Source: Nematostella vectensis
Lineage: Eukaryota > Cnidaria > Anthozoa > Actiniaria > Edwardsiidae
NCBI RefSeq assembly: GCF_932526225.1
Contig: NC_064043.1
Coordinates: forward strand, 10,893,821-10,957,820
Length of the DNA: 64,000 nucleotides
Reading direction: 5' to 3'
A program made the position numbers and the translations under genes. Below are positions 12,285-22,939 of this stretch, piece after piece (positions within the stretch are counted from its first letter, which is position 1; each line of letters opens with the position of its first letter). The notes under the pieces are model-generated. The model saw only the letters and a list, made by a program, of their open reading frames with translations. It did no database searches and had not been told where the DNA came from.

Positions 12285-12396
12285 GGCTTTAAAAGACAAC
12301 GAGCGAAACTATGGGATAAATAAACATCCCAGCTCGCATGAAAAAGAAGAAAGTCGTTATTTTTCTGTAAAATTCAAAAAAGAACAATAACTCTTG
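12285..12396 (+). promoter_or_regulatory. Probable promoter and 5' untranslated exon of the short secreted peptide gene
   Basis: TATA-like stretches occur at about 12287-12294 (TTTAAAAG) and 12316-12324 (ATAAATAAA). A good donor (CTTG/GTAAGT) at 12397 and a good acceptor (CTAATTTCAG) ending at 12521 define a 125-base intron just before the start codon. This repeats the layout of the peptide gene at 7.4-8.9 kb. The exact start of transcription is not visible. Confidence 0.4.
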
Positions 12397-12523
12397 GTAA
12401 GTGTATGGCGATGTTCTTTTTCTATCCAGTTCTTTTTTGTGCTGTCCTGTTTCCATAATCTAATATAATTTCAAACTGATATTTTCGTTACATATCCATA
12501 CACTGTTGTTTCTAATTTCAGAA

Positions 12524-12814
12524 ATGATGGATCAGCGCTTTTCAATCCTTCTTTTCCTGATGCTGTTCATCACCTTTGCACTCTCGAAACCTCTAAGTCT
12601 AGAAAAACGCTTCGGTGCAAGGAAGGGGAAAAGAGTCGAATTCCAGAGGGAAGTGTTACAAGAAGTAGAGAGAAAACCCGAGAATACCGAGGCTGGTAAA
12701 TCACTTCATGTGTCAAGTCAACTGGGAAATAAACCAGCTTTTGAAGAAAAAACACGTGCTCAATGGCAAGTTTACCATGTACCTCAAGTCGAAGAGGAAG
12801 AGTACTACGAATAA
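12524..12814 (+). CDS. Short secreted peptide precursor (putative neuropeptide-like)
   Basis: 96 residues from the first ATG after the acceptor at 12520-12521; this start is preferred over an upstream ATG at 12506, which lies inside the intron. Residues 1-23 are a strong signal peptide with a hydrophobic core (SILLFLMLFITFALS). Soon after cleavage comes LEKR, then FGARKGKR: a dibasic site, a very short peptide, and a Gly-Lys-Arg amidation/cleavage signal, which would release FGARK-amide or a close form. The remainder is acidic, without cysteines, and ends EEEEYYE. I do not know this family. The signal peptide and processing sites are visible; release and amidation are inferred. A poly(A) signal is at 13065-13070. 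Confidence 0.6.
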   Translation: MMDQRFSILLFLMLFITFALSKPLSLEKRFGARKGKRVEFQREVLQEVERKPENTEAGKSLHVSSQLGNKPAFEEKTRAQWQVYHVPQVEEEEYYE

Positions 12815-14072
12815 AAAAAATTGTTTTTTTAATAATTTGTTTAGCATTGAATATGTGGAAATTTGTCAGCGCAAAACGCAAAGAATAACAGCCTAAATAA
12901 TAACAGAAAAAGACACAAGATAAATCGAATAAGGCTAAATGAATGATAAGTGACCGTAACGATATTTAAGAAGTGACCCACAAGAACTCTAGAGAAAGGC
13001 ATTATGTTTTTTACTAAAGGCAGGTTTTGTATAAACAAGGAAGCTTAATTATTGTAAATAACAAAATAAACCAGAATACAAAGAATACAATACAAAGAAC
13101 TCAGTCTTTTTGGAATTATTGAGCCAAAAATATTCAATGGTTTTCTGTCAAAGGGAGTGATACAGACCCAAAAAGCAGAGTTAACAGAATTTCTTAATCG
13201 ATTTGATTTCAGAAAAGACAGCATTTTGGAGTGATGATGATTCATTAGACATTTTTTTTTTCTTTTTTTCAAAGCCTAACAGGCGAAGATGCCTAAAATC
13301 TACCTTTTCTTAAAACCACCCAGTGGTGATAGGTCTATCTTTTAGGGTATAAAGTTATACCAACTGCTATCTCTTTGGGGGTGTTCAAAGTTTCTCACGC
13401 CAATGGATCATCTATCCAGATAACAGCAGGACGGGCTTCAAGACTAAAGACAACATGGCACGAATATCCGCTTTTAATCTAAAAAAAAATTCGCTGGTTT
13501 CGAGAGTGAGACTGAGAAAAATTCCCATTCTGGGGAGAGGATGGGTCATTTTTTTTTTCTGGAAGAGGGTGTGGATGTTCACTTCGTTTTTTTTTTTTTT
13601 TTGTTTTTTTTTTTAGCACGTAGAAAACCACCGGACAGCCTCTATCTGCTGGTGTGCGTCGGACCTTGTGGTCTGCGGCGACAGTTGATTTTGAAATAAA
13701 ACCTTTAAAAGAGGAAATATCGTTAAAAAAAAAAAAAACAACCTCAAACCATACATTGCATCTCGATGGTAGAATACGAATATTAGATTACATTTCGCCA
13801 AACACCCTTTAGCTCGCTTTTTACGGAATTTTCCCGGACTTGCATTCTCAGCTTTTTCGTGTTTTTGATCGGCGGTTTTACGCGTGGGCGCAGGCGCAGC
13901 CACGTCACATGAGTCGATGTCAGCCGAAATGAACATTAACAAAAACTTCATCAAAACATGACTACGAAACAATACTGTAGCTAGCGGAATACAAGCTACA
14001 GCTATCTACAGCAGCGGTAAAATTACCTCTGGCTCGATGCATTGAGGGAAGTATTATGCATCTCCTGTATTT
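12815..14072. other. Intergenic: peptide gene 3' flank and FBXO8 upstream region
   Basis: AT-rich, with a T homopolymer tract at about 13587-13612. No TATA box or other clear core promoter element is visible ahead of the FBXO8 start. Open frames such as 13613-13972 on the - strand have no recognisable content. Confidence 0.35.
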
Positions 14073-17000
14073 ATGGGGCAGATTAATGGGATATTACCTC
14101 GCAAACACGGCGCAAAGTTTCCGCAGTCGTTCACCGACCTTGACAACTTGCCACCTGAGCTGGCAATGGCTGTGTTGTCCAACTTAAACGCAACAGATCT
14201 GTGCCTCGCTGCCTGTGTGTGGGATCACTTAGCAAATAATAATCTACTCTGGATGAGGTAGGAACGCCATTTAAATGCATCATAGATACTAAAATATAGA
14301 TATCGCGAGAGAAGCCGAATAGCACAGTGTTGGTTCTAGTTTATTATGACCTTTAAAAAATCCATCGTAATTTCATGCAAATTATGGGCGATTCCTGTTT
14401 ATTTTAATATTTTAAAAGTGAGGCTGCATTATTTATACATAGCTTGTCGTTGTGATGTTTAGGCATTTATATAAGCCAGCTTTTATCTTATTTTTAGCAG
14501 GCTAGCTAGTGCTCTCTCAATCGACTATGATTTCTTTAATCGTCTTCACAATATCCGTCCAACCCAAGTGCCATAACCAAGTTCGTAAATTTCACTCGTG
14601 AAAATAGATAATATGTCAAGAGAAATGATATTGTTCATTAACTTTTATGCACTTTTTTAATATAATACATTTGTTAAGTTCCTCACCCATAAATGATTGT
14701 CATTTTATTTTATTTTATTTTATTTTATTTTATTTTATTTTATTTTCAAAACACCTGACACAAAAACTAGACATGACCCCTGCCTCATATTTTCAGGCCA
14801 CTGTCAAAAAGACATTGGCTGTAGTATAAAGGCAGCTTCTATCCATATTTTTCCAGCACCTTCAGTACATATATTTAGGATGTCTTAAATGCTGAAGGCA
14901 TATGTCAAACCTTGAACCTAATTCAGTGGAACCTATTGCTTTGGCACCAAGTACATGGAAGGTACAACATTTGCCGCAAATTGGTTCAAGTGTGATCAGT
15001 AGATTTAAGTTAAAGTCATTGAGTCAAATCGAATCTTGTGTGGATTGATGGCATGCATTGTATTATACTTGAACCGAATAAGATAAATATATCATGTAAA
15101 TGAGTACTCAATAATATCAGGGTTCAAAATTTTTTTAAATCTATTAGATTTTGCCAGCTTTGTGGCTTTTGGTGGGAATAAAATGCCTGCATACTAAAAA
15201 TATGAGAAGGGGATACAGAAAAAAAGAGCAGGCAAAGACCAGAAAACAGCCGGCCATCGCCAGCAGCTATATTGAACCCTGAATATGGCGAAATTACAAA
15301 AGTCAACACAAAATATTAAATTCGGTATGCTGGCCCTGCTTTAAAGGAATAAACACATGCCTGAAACGCTAAGTACCGATGTACAACAAATGTGCTTATT
15401 TTAGATGTATTTGACCAGTATCTGACATACTGGTTGGTAATGATTATCTTTATTAGTTTTCAAAATGCACGCCGCACAGAAAGTGCATATTATTCCCATG
15501 TTCTTTTGTTTTTAGACAATAATAAATCACTGCCCAAATGGACTTTATGATGTCCTAAGGCACTTTCCAGATGTGAAAAGCTGTAATTTTTAAGCAAATT
15601 ACATGCAAAACTGTTGTAAGCAACAAGCTGTAGCAGTGCTGTCGCTAGAAAGAAAAAGGCACCGCGGTATGCCTTGAAACTTCGAGGCATACCGTCTTGG
15701 GTCAGCGGTAGCTAAGCTTAACTGATAGTGTTGGAATTGAGATAGGGGGGAGGTTTATGTTTTTAGTCTGTTTTTCTTACAATTTTGCTCAAAAATACCC
15801 AGGAGTGAAAGGGTTAAATGTTTTAGGGAAAAAGCCCGCAAATTGTCAGCGGTGTTCCAAACCATGTAAAAAACAAACATGGCTGCCGTAGCTGAATTCT
15901 TTGAATGTGGTGATGATTAAGACTATGATTTAACGTCATTCCTGCCTTTTTTGCCAATAATAAAACGAGCCAAATTCGATAAATAGCTATCTGAATGCAA
16001 AGTTTCTCTTCAAGGTCCATTTGTTATCATTTCAACTTTCATTATATATCATGTGGTCAACACACTTACGAAACGCCACTGGTAAGCCATTTCTACTTCC
16101 CCTCTGCTACTGCTGGCTGTGCACCAAATCCTTTGTGTTTTTTTTGCATGCATGCTTGCTGAATTAGCTCCAACAAATTCTTCAGGGGATTACGCGAAAA
16201 AAAACTTAAAATTATGCGGGATTCTTTACTAAATTATGTGCTAAATTACACAGAAAATCAATCATTACGCGCTAAATTACGCGGGATCTGCAATACATTT
16301 TTCTCTAAAGATCAAAATTGCAGGATTCTTTACTGAATTACACGCTAAATTACACGGAATATCATCTGTTACGCCCAAACTACATTTTGTACCGAAGGAA
16401 AGCACGAAATAACTTGAAAAAGGTTTATTTTTTGCGAGAAAATATCTTAGGCGAGTTTTCATTGGTTTCTAGCCACCAGCCAATTAAAAAAGGTATTTTA
16501 TTATTAGTCCTAGGCCTTCTCGGTTTAGCAAAGAACGCCTAGTCATTTTATTTGTTTTCGAAATTCATTTCGAAATATAGCACTCTTACAAAGAATATCT
16601 GTCTTTTTTACGAGAAATAGAGGTAAGAACCCTAAAAGAACACATCAGCTGTGCACTTAAATGTTTTGTCTTTCAAAATTTAGCTAAATTACGCGGGATT
16701 ACGCAGAAATTTGTGGATTACGCAGAGAAACCCAAATTACGCGCTTCCGCACAAGCGCGTAATTCCAGAAGCCCTGATTCTTGCTCTTATAATTTAGGCT
16801 TCGGAATTTATCTGCACTTCACTACGAGTAGCATTGTTTCCAATGTCTCCATGAATAACATTTCTTGACTTAACTTCGTTTTTTAAATGTATATAGCAAA
16901 ATCACCCTAGGAGGGCTAGAGGGCCCCTTTTCCATTAATGATATCGGGGTTAACTGGTAGTCCCTAGGGAATCAATCAGATGGGCATAGACTTAGCTGAA

Positions 17001-19599
17001 GCAGTTATTCCAACATCACAGTAGTACCATTGTTTGCACTTGTCTAAGTCTTCTTGGCATAAAGCCAAGAAATTTATTGGTTTGGTCCATACTCTACATA
17101 CCATTTTACCCTAAAGTGGGTTAAAATGCACCAAAACCAAGCTTTTGTACCGAATTATATTTTTATTATCCACCACTTGGCAAGGGCCAAGGGCCTTTTG
17201 ATTTTTTTTTTTGCTTTCTAACATTGTTATCTCAGCCAAAAAGGCATTCTTGTGACCAAAGGTGTTTGCTGCTTTTCTTATACTTTACTGGCAGCTTTTA
17301 AGTAAAAAGCTTTCTCATATGGGCAAAATATAAAATATACCTTTGTAAAAAAGGGGAATTTTGACTGCCTTTATCTGGAATTTGTTTACAAGTCATTTTA
17401 GTTGTATATAAGGACCTTGGCCCCTCAGTTCCTCTTTAATTAGTTCTAGCTCGTGATGCTAATCAATTATGAATTGTTTTAGCCTTTGCAGAACAACATG
17501 GAAGCATGTTTCAGCTTACAAAACTATGGTGAAGGTGAGTACGATGACTCACTGAAAATGAATGTCTTTTTCTTGTCAGGATGACTATCCTCCCTAATTT
17601 TTTCTTGAGTTAGCTCATCGTAGCTTGCAGTGGTACTTAATTTTCCTTCATTAGATCAGACTTTACAGTCAAGTGGGAAGTACTTCCGAACCCTCTGAAT
17701 AATTATGAACTTTAATTAATTTTGATTTCCTGAACTGATCCACCTAGATTAATTTCAAACTACCTGTGGATCAGTGACACTAACAGGGTAAATAAAGTTC
17801 AGTGGCAAGATTAAATGACATAAATAAACCTAGGTCTATTTTAAGTGTTAAGATGATAGGGTTTCAATGCTGTCAGGTGAGTGTGAGATTTTAGAAAACA
17901 CCCAAAGTTATTTCTATCTGCATTGATAAACCAGTTGTGCTGCTGTATTGAATAAATATAAATGTATTGCTTTCAGAAAAAGATGACCTACAAGTCCCTA
18001 TATCTTTTACTTGACGATGGCACTTGCTTATTTAATATTTACCCTAAGGAGGTATGTACATAACACTGTCAGTGGTTTGCTTCTTTCTAAACTCAAGTAT
18101 ACTGATACCTTTTTTTAGACCTGGATGTTAAAACTCTTTTAATCTGTATTCTTTTGCTTTGCAGGGGATTTTATTTTTAGTAAGACATCATGTCCTTGAG
18201 GACAACATCAAAGACTTAACATTATTTATCCATGGTTGGACTACCCTTAACCCAAAAGCAATAAGAAATTATCTTGAAGAACGGTGAGTTGAAATTGAAA
18301 ATATATCATCCAAACCTCATCGCAATGCCTAAAAAGTAGGTTATAACTTGTGAGGCAGACTATAATCAGGCAAACGTTATATATGCCTGTTTTTTTTCTT
18401 GCAGAAGAGATATACTTGTGGAGCTGGTCAACATACAGCGTTATCATGGAATGTTCTTACCAGCTGCACTGAGGTATAACAAGGAAGGGACAATTTTTTC
18501 TGGGAGATATAATATGAGTTCCGTTCATAAGCCTACGAGGAGCAAGTCGGAACAATTTCAAATAAAGAGGAGTTGCAAATAGAATTTATACTGCAAGTAG
18601 TACGATATACCTAAAGGGAACGGTTCATGGAAAATAACACCCTGATCAGGCACATATCCAGGACTGGGTGAGGGTTGTGCGCAGTCATAGATATCATTTG
18701 GAAAAAGGATTGTTTTTGACATAAGGAAACTTTTTTGGTCAAGTGGTGAGCAGGGCTCCCGCCCCCTGTGTACACACCTGTGGGCTACGACTGCTTCAGC
18801 GTGTGCGCTTTTAGCTGACATCTACATATTGTCCTTCTTCAACAGAAAGCTGTTTCATATGATAGAGCCTCCAGAGCAGAGAGGAGAATACTTAGACTCA
18901 CTACTTGAGTTGTTCACACGACGGTTCCTCCAGTGTAACCCTGATTGCCAGCTATCACAAGGTAAAGTTATATTTTGAGCCCACCCTATGCTAGAGCCTT
19001 CATGCAAATCTAGATTCTGGTTTTAGATGCCCTTCTATCCCAGTAGAACAAGTCCCTTATTGGCGTAGAAGTGAGAAAGACCAAATTTGCAGGTCCCAAC
19101 CTATCCCAAAATGTCATTTTGTGTCAAAGTACGTGACGAATACTGCTGTTCTGACGTTTTTCTCTGGTGTTTTTTGTGACACATTTATCCTTTCGTCTGA
19201 CTCTGTACATGTGTTCTTTATTTGCAGACATTTGAATCCTTTTGTCTGACTCTGTACATGTGTTCTTTATTTGCAGACATTTGAATCCTTTTGTCTGACT
19301 CTGTACGCGATTACTCACCCTCGCTCTTTTTATTTGCAGATACCTTGATCATCCTGTGTCACTCTCTGATCTTGCTGAGTGTGGACCTCAGTAGTCCGAA
19401 GGTAAAAACAAAGATGACTAAACGTGAATTTATCAAGAACCTTCGTGGCGTCACGCAGGAGTGCAGCGTGGAGTACATAGGGGACATGTATGATGACATC
19501 TACTTATCAGGGCACATAGCCGTACCCAAGAGCAAGTGCAGTAAGCCACCGGCTTTCCCATTCGAAAGGCCGTATGGAAAGATCTTCTTAGCGGCGTGA
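14073..19599 (+). CDS. FBXO8: F-box only protein 8 (F-box plus Sec7-like domain)
   Basis: Seven exons join in frame to 291 residues: 14073-14257, 17483-17534, 17977-18051, 18165-18283, 18405-18473, 18846-18961 and 19340-19599. The start MGQ matches the vertebrate protein and offers a glycine 2. Residues about 25-65 are the F-box (LPPELAMAVLSNLNATDLCL, then VWDHLANNNLLW), which would bind SKP1 in an SCF ubiquitin ligase. The C-terminal half is Sec7-like, with RRDILVELVNIQRYHGMFLP, PPEQRGEYLDSLL, LCHSLILLSVDLSSPKVKTK and MTKREFIKN. Vertebrate FBXO8 is 319 residues; this one is shorter, mainly at the N-terminus. In vertebrates FBXO8 targets ARF6 for ubiquitination. The second acceptor was set at 17481-17482 because it gives LCRTTW, matching the family. 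Poly(A) signals at 19633-19638 and 19666-19671. The last intron carries duplicated acceptor sites. Confidence 0.93.
14702..14745. repeat. (TTTTA)n microsatellite
   Basis: About nine pentanucleotide units in FBXO8 intron 1. The open frames across it are artefacts of the repeat. Confidence 0.9.
15118..15284. mobile_element. Short inverted-repeat element in FBXO8 intron 1 (CAGGGTTCAA ends)
   Basis: The left end 'atcagggttcaaaat' and right end 'atattgaaccctgaata' are inverted copies of about 10-12 bases bounding about 165 bp of non-coding sequence. A MITE-like element is likely. Only one copy is seen here, so the family is not confirmed. Confidence 0.5.
16180..16778. repeat. Element rich in TTACGCG / CGCGTAA motifs with inverted ends
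   Basis: Within about 590 bp the motif 'attacgcg' or 'aaattacgcgggatt' recurs many times. The left end (CAGGGGATTACGCG) and right end (CGCGTAATTCCAGAAGCCCTG) are imperfect inverted repeats. It lies wholly in FBXO8 intron 1. It could be a fold-back or MITE element with an internally repeated core; no protein is encoded. Confidence 0.5.
19197..19339 (+). repeat. Tandem copies of a splice-acceptor segment in the last FBXO8 intron
   Basis: A unit of about 57 bp containing 'ctgactctgtacatgtg', 'ttctttatttgcag' and 'acatttgaatccttt' is repeated so that TTTATTTGCAG occurs twice (about 19218-19228 and 19267-19277) before the acceptor I use at 19329-19339. Only the last gives the Sec7 continuation DTLIILCHSL. 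The two upstream copies are decoy acceptors, or could define short alternative 5' extensions. Confidence 0.75.
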
Positions 19600-20640
19600 G
19601 ACCAGGAGGATGACTCAGTCCAATAAGAAGACAATAAAAGAATGACGTCATCCCAATGACATGACAATAAAACAATCTTAGCAACATAAGTCAAAGGAAG
19701 TGACTCCATCTTAATGAAATCATATTGGCAGTATAAGACCAAGAGGACAAGAGAGGCTAGTATTAGGTCGTCTTAATGGAAATATTTTCTTATCAGCACA
19801 AGTGAAAGAATCCAATGAAGTCATCTTCATTGAAAAAAAAAGGCATAAGGCAAAGTAGATGGCTTCACTTTTATGTGAATAATATTAATATTCTCGGCAA
19901 CACGAAACCATGAAGACATCGTTATTGAATGTTCCTAGAAAGATGACAAAGAGTATAGTACTGGTGCATTTTGGTGAAATTGTATGGTCAAGACTATAAA
20001 AGACGTTGTGTGTTTTTAAGAATTATTATTTTCATTGTTTTCGACCCTGCCCACAAATCTACCAAGGATTGGTAGAAAATTCTTAGCAGTAAGCTGTGCT
20101 AGCACAAAACTGTACATAGACTGATTGTCAAATGATGTTAGCTTTGTATCACGTTTATTTAGAAACATTTTTTAAGCCGAACATTTTTATATTGCCTATT
20201 TTATAATTACTTTGATAAGAGGATTACACAAATAAAAGGTAGTAGAATTCAAATTACGTTTTTGGACATACCCCTCCTCGCCTTTTCCAACGTTTAAGCA
20301 CGTTCAGATAAAGAAAGGACAATCCTACCCTTTGTACTAAGTTAATAACTTGTATTAGACTAAAAGTGTAACTGAACATTAAAAACTTTTTTTTTAATTA
20401 AACACCGCGTCTGCACGAAATACAGTAATTATAAACACTAATAAAGAAAGCATGAAATATCTCGTGCGAATTATCTCGTAAATCATATACCAGCAGAGAT
20501 CTTTTAGTCTGTATAACGCTAGCCTAACTTAAGCGGGACGATACTCTTTCCGTACATGTCCTAACTACCTGGCATAACTGTCCGGATTGTCTGTTGAAAC
20601 TGTCTGTACATGATATCTGATCCATCTCTCCGCACATTTT
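19600..20640. other. FBXO8 3' flank, no gene recognised
   Basis: Contains two AATAAA signals soon after the stop and then AT-rich sequence. No coding or RNA features are recognised. Confidence 0.4.
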
Positions 20641-21376
20641 GATTGTCTGGTCTATCTGTCCGTACATGGATTGTCTGGTCTATCTGTCCGTACGTGGATT
20701 GTCTGGTCTATCTGTCCGTACATGGATTGTCTGGTCTATCTGTCCGTGCATGGATTGTCGGGTCTATCTGTCCGTACATGGATTTTCTGGTCTATCTGTC
20801 CGTACATGGGTTTTCTGGTCTATCTGTCGGTACATGGATTGTCTGGTCTATCTGTCCGTACATGGATTTTCTGGTCTATCTGTCGGTGCAAGGATTGTCT
20901 GGTCTATCTGTTCGTACATGGATTGTCTGGTCTATCTGTCCGTGCATGGATTGTCGGGTCTATCTGTCCGTACATGGATTTTCTGGTCTATCTGTCCGTA
21001 CATGGGTTTTCTGGTCTAACTGTCGGTACATGGATTGTCTGGTCTATCTGTCCGTACATGGATTGTCTGGTCTATCTGTCCGTACATGGATTTTCTGGTC
21101 TATCTGTCGGTACATGGATTGTCTGGTCTATCTGTCCGTACATGGATTGTCTGGTCCATCTGTCCGTACATGGATTTTCTGGTCTATCTGTCGGTACATG
21201 GATTTGTCTGGTCTATCTGTCCGTACATGGATTGTCTTGTCCATCTGTCCGTACATGGATTGTCTGGTCTATCTGTCGGTACATGGATTGTCTGGTCTAT
21301 CTGTCCGTACATGGATTGTCTGGTGTCTGTCGGCACATGGATTGTCTGGTCTATCTGTCCGTACATGGATTGTCTC
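20641..21376. repeat. 28-bp minisatellite, about 26 copies, with 7-unit higher-order period
   Basis: Unit contains 'tctggtctatctgtccgtac' followed by 'atggattg'. Because 28 is not a multiple of 3 and the unit lacks stops on this strand, all three forward frames stay open for over 200 codons; these frames are not genes. Variant units (GTGCATGG then GTCGGG) recur exactly 196 bases apart (20746 and 20942), i.e. 7 x 28, showing duplication of 7-unit blocks. A family-1 repeat fragment follows at 21376-21450. Confidence 0.95.
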
Positions 21377-21449
21377 CCCAAATATTTTTTTAATTTTTTT
21401 TGTATCCCTCGCACCCCCAGCCTCTCCAATATTTTGAGACATGCTACAG

Positions 21450-22040
21450 CTCTGATGTATACGTCTTTAATAGTTTCTTAGGTGGAATAAAAAGAGGAGA
21501 GGTATTATATCAGATGGTACCGTGTCACAGCACAGGCACAGAGATACAACAACTCTTATCTTTACTTGACTCCGCATCATAACGTTTCGTAAAAGGGAGG
21601 ATTGTAAACATTCCGCCTTGTTTGTAAAAGGGGAGCCATAGTGACTATTCGAGGGTACCCATAAAAAAATTCTAGTAATTTCTTGGCAATGGGATCGCGT
21701 ATTTTCCCATGTGCTTGCTGCCTGCACAAGACCACCCATCATCCCGGAACGTCCCGTGTCTGTTGAGAATGCAATATTCCAAGTGTGTTGCGGTCATACG
21801 ATCCTTCGCCTACATATATCCACCCGGGTGCACGTACTGGAGAACCCAGTTGGTAACCATGCCTATCTGTGGGGGGGGGGGGGGGGGGGGGTGGATTTAT
21901 TTTTGAAGCACACCTTTCTAGTTCTCTCTTTAATAATATATGATAGTTCCCTCTTAATCAAAAGAGAATAAAAAGGCAGATTAACGTAGATATAAAACAA
22001 ATAAAGGACGTTTTCTTTATATAAGTAGACGTTAGTCGAT
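21450..22040. other. Intergenic, no gene recognised
   Basis: Short unconvincing open frames and a G homopolymer of about 20 bases at 21871-21890. Nothing else recognised. Confidence 0.35.
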
Positions 22041-22205
22041 GCATATCACATAGACGCTATCCGAGGTATAATACGTAGATGCCACCCGAAGTATATCGCA
22101 TGGACGCTAGCCGGGGTATATCACATAGATGCCACCCGAGGTATATCGCATAGACGCTAGCCGGGGTATATCCCATTTATATTAGTTGAGGTATATCGCA
22201 TGATA
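22041..22205. repeat. 25-bp minisatellite upstream of sGC alpha-type gene 1
   Basis: About seven units start with 'gtatatc' followed by 'cata', alternating between a 'gacgctagccggg' type and a 'gatgccacccgag' type, so the effective period is 50 bp. Non-coding. Confidence 0.75.
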
Positions 22206-22939
22206 CTCGAAGCAATTGAGACAACCTCAATGCAATGAAAAAACCTCGGATCTCCCGCTAAGCGATTTGCACCTCCGGCATATCAGATCACCCTAATTCG
22301 ATACTATGTGCTAACTCCATTAGTAGCGGTGATAGAGAGGTATTAAACCGCAGATGGGCACGATAGAAAACTTCATTATCTTTCTTATATCCTTTCTTTA
22401 CACTTTTTTAAATTTATATTTGCATCCTTAATGTCGCAAGCGCTCACGCTTCTAGTAATTCTAATAACCATATTAAAATCTAATGAGTAAAATGTATGCA
22501 GCGTTTGCAATTCAAGTAGGGTATAGAAATAACTATTTGCTTATTTTCATGTCAAATAGAGCCGAAAACGAAAATGAAAAAAGGATTTTTAGCACCGGGG
22601 GAGCTTAAGCATAGATCAGCATCAGTTCTGTAGAGTACATCAGTTGAAGTCAAACAAGACAGCAAAGTTGTTGCTCTGTTTTCGTCAGGACGAAACAAGG
22701 TTCACTAATTTTTCGACAAGACGAGCGCGTAACACAATGACCCCCGACAGACAAGCATGCTAAGGCGTCGCAGTAATTGCTACGGACAATAGATCTCATA
22801 ATGTATCACGTGATCTTGGATAACAAACATATAATAAACATAATGAAAATATTACACACACACAGTCCGTAGTGCCGGTGAACAGGAGAATAACAAACGC
22901 GGTCTTGGCTCTAATCTCTTCGCAGAGCGTTTCGTCCTC
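22206..22939. other. Upstream region of sGC alpha-type gene 1
   Basis: AT-rich sequence ahead of the start codon at 22940. No clear TATA box or start site can be assigned. Confidence 0.3.

Noticed and set aside
15640-15700. Hairpin around CGGTATGCCT / AGGCATACCG in FBXO8 intron 1
   Set aside because: Only a 10-bp stem; too short to claim an RNA gene or element on its own.
20639-21481. Four overlapping open frames of 126-264 codons on the + strand
   Set aside because: They are the three frames of a stop-free 28-bp tandem repeat and encode only repeated low-information peptide; no single frame is favoured.
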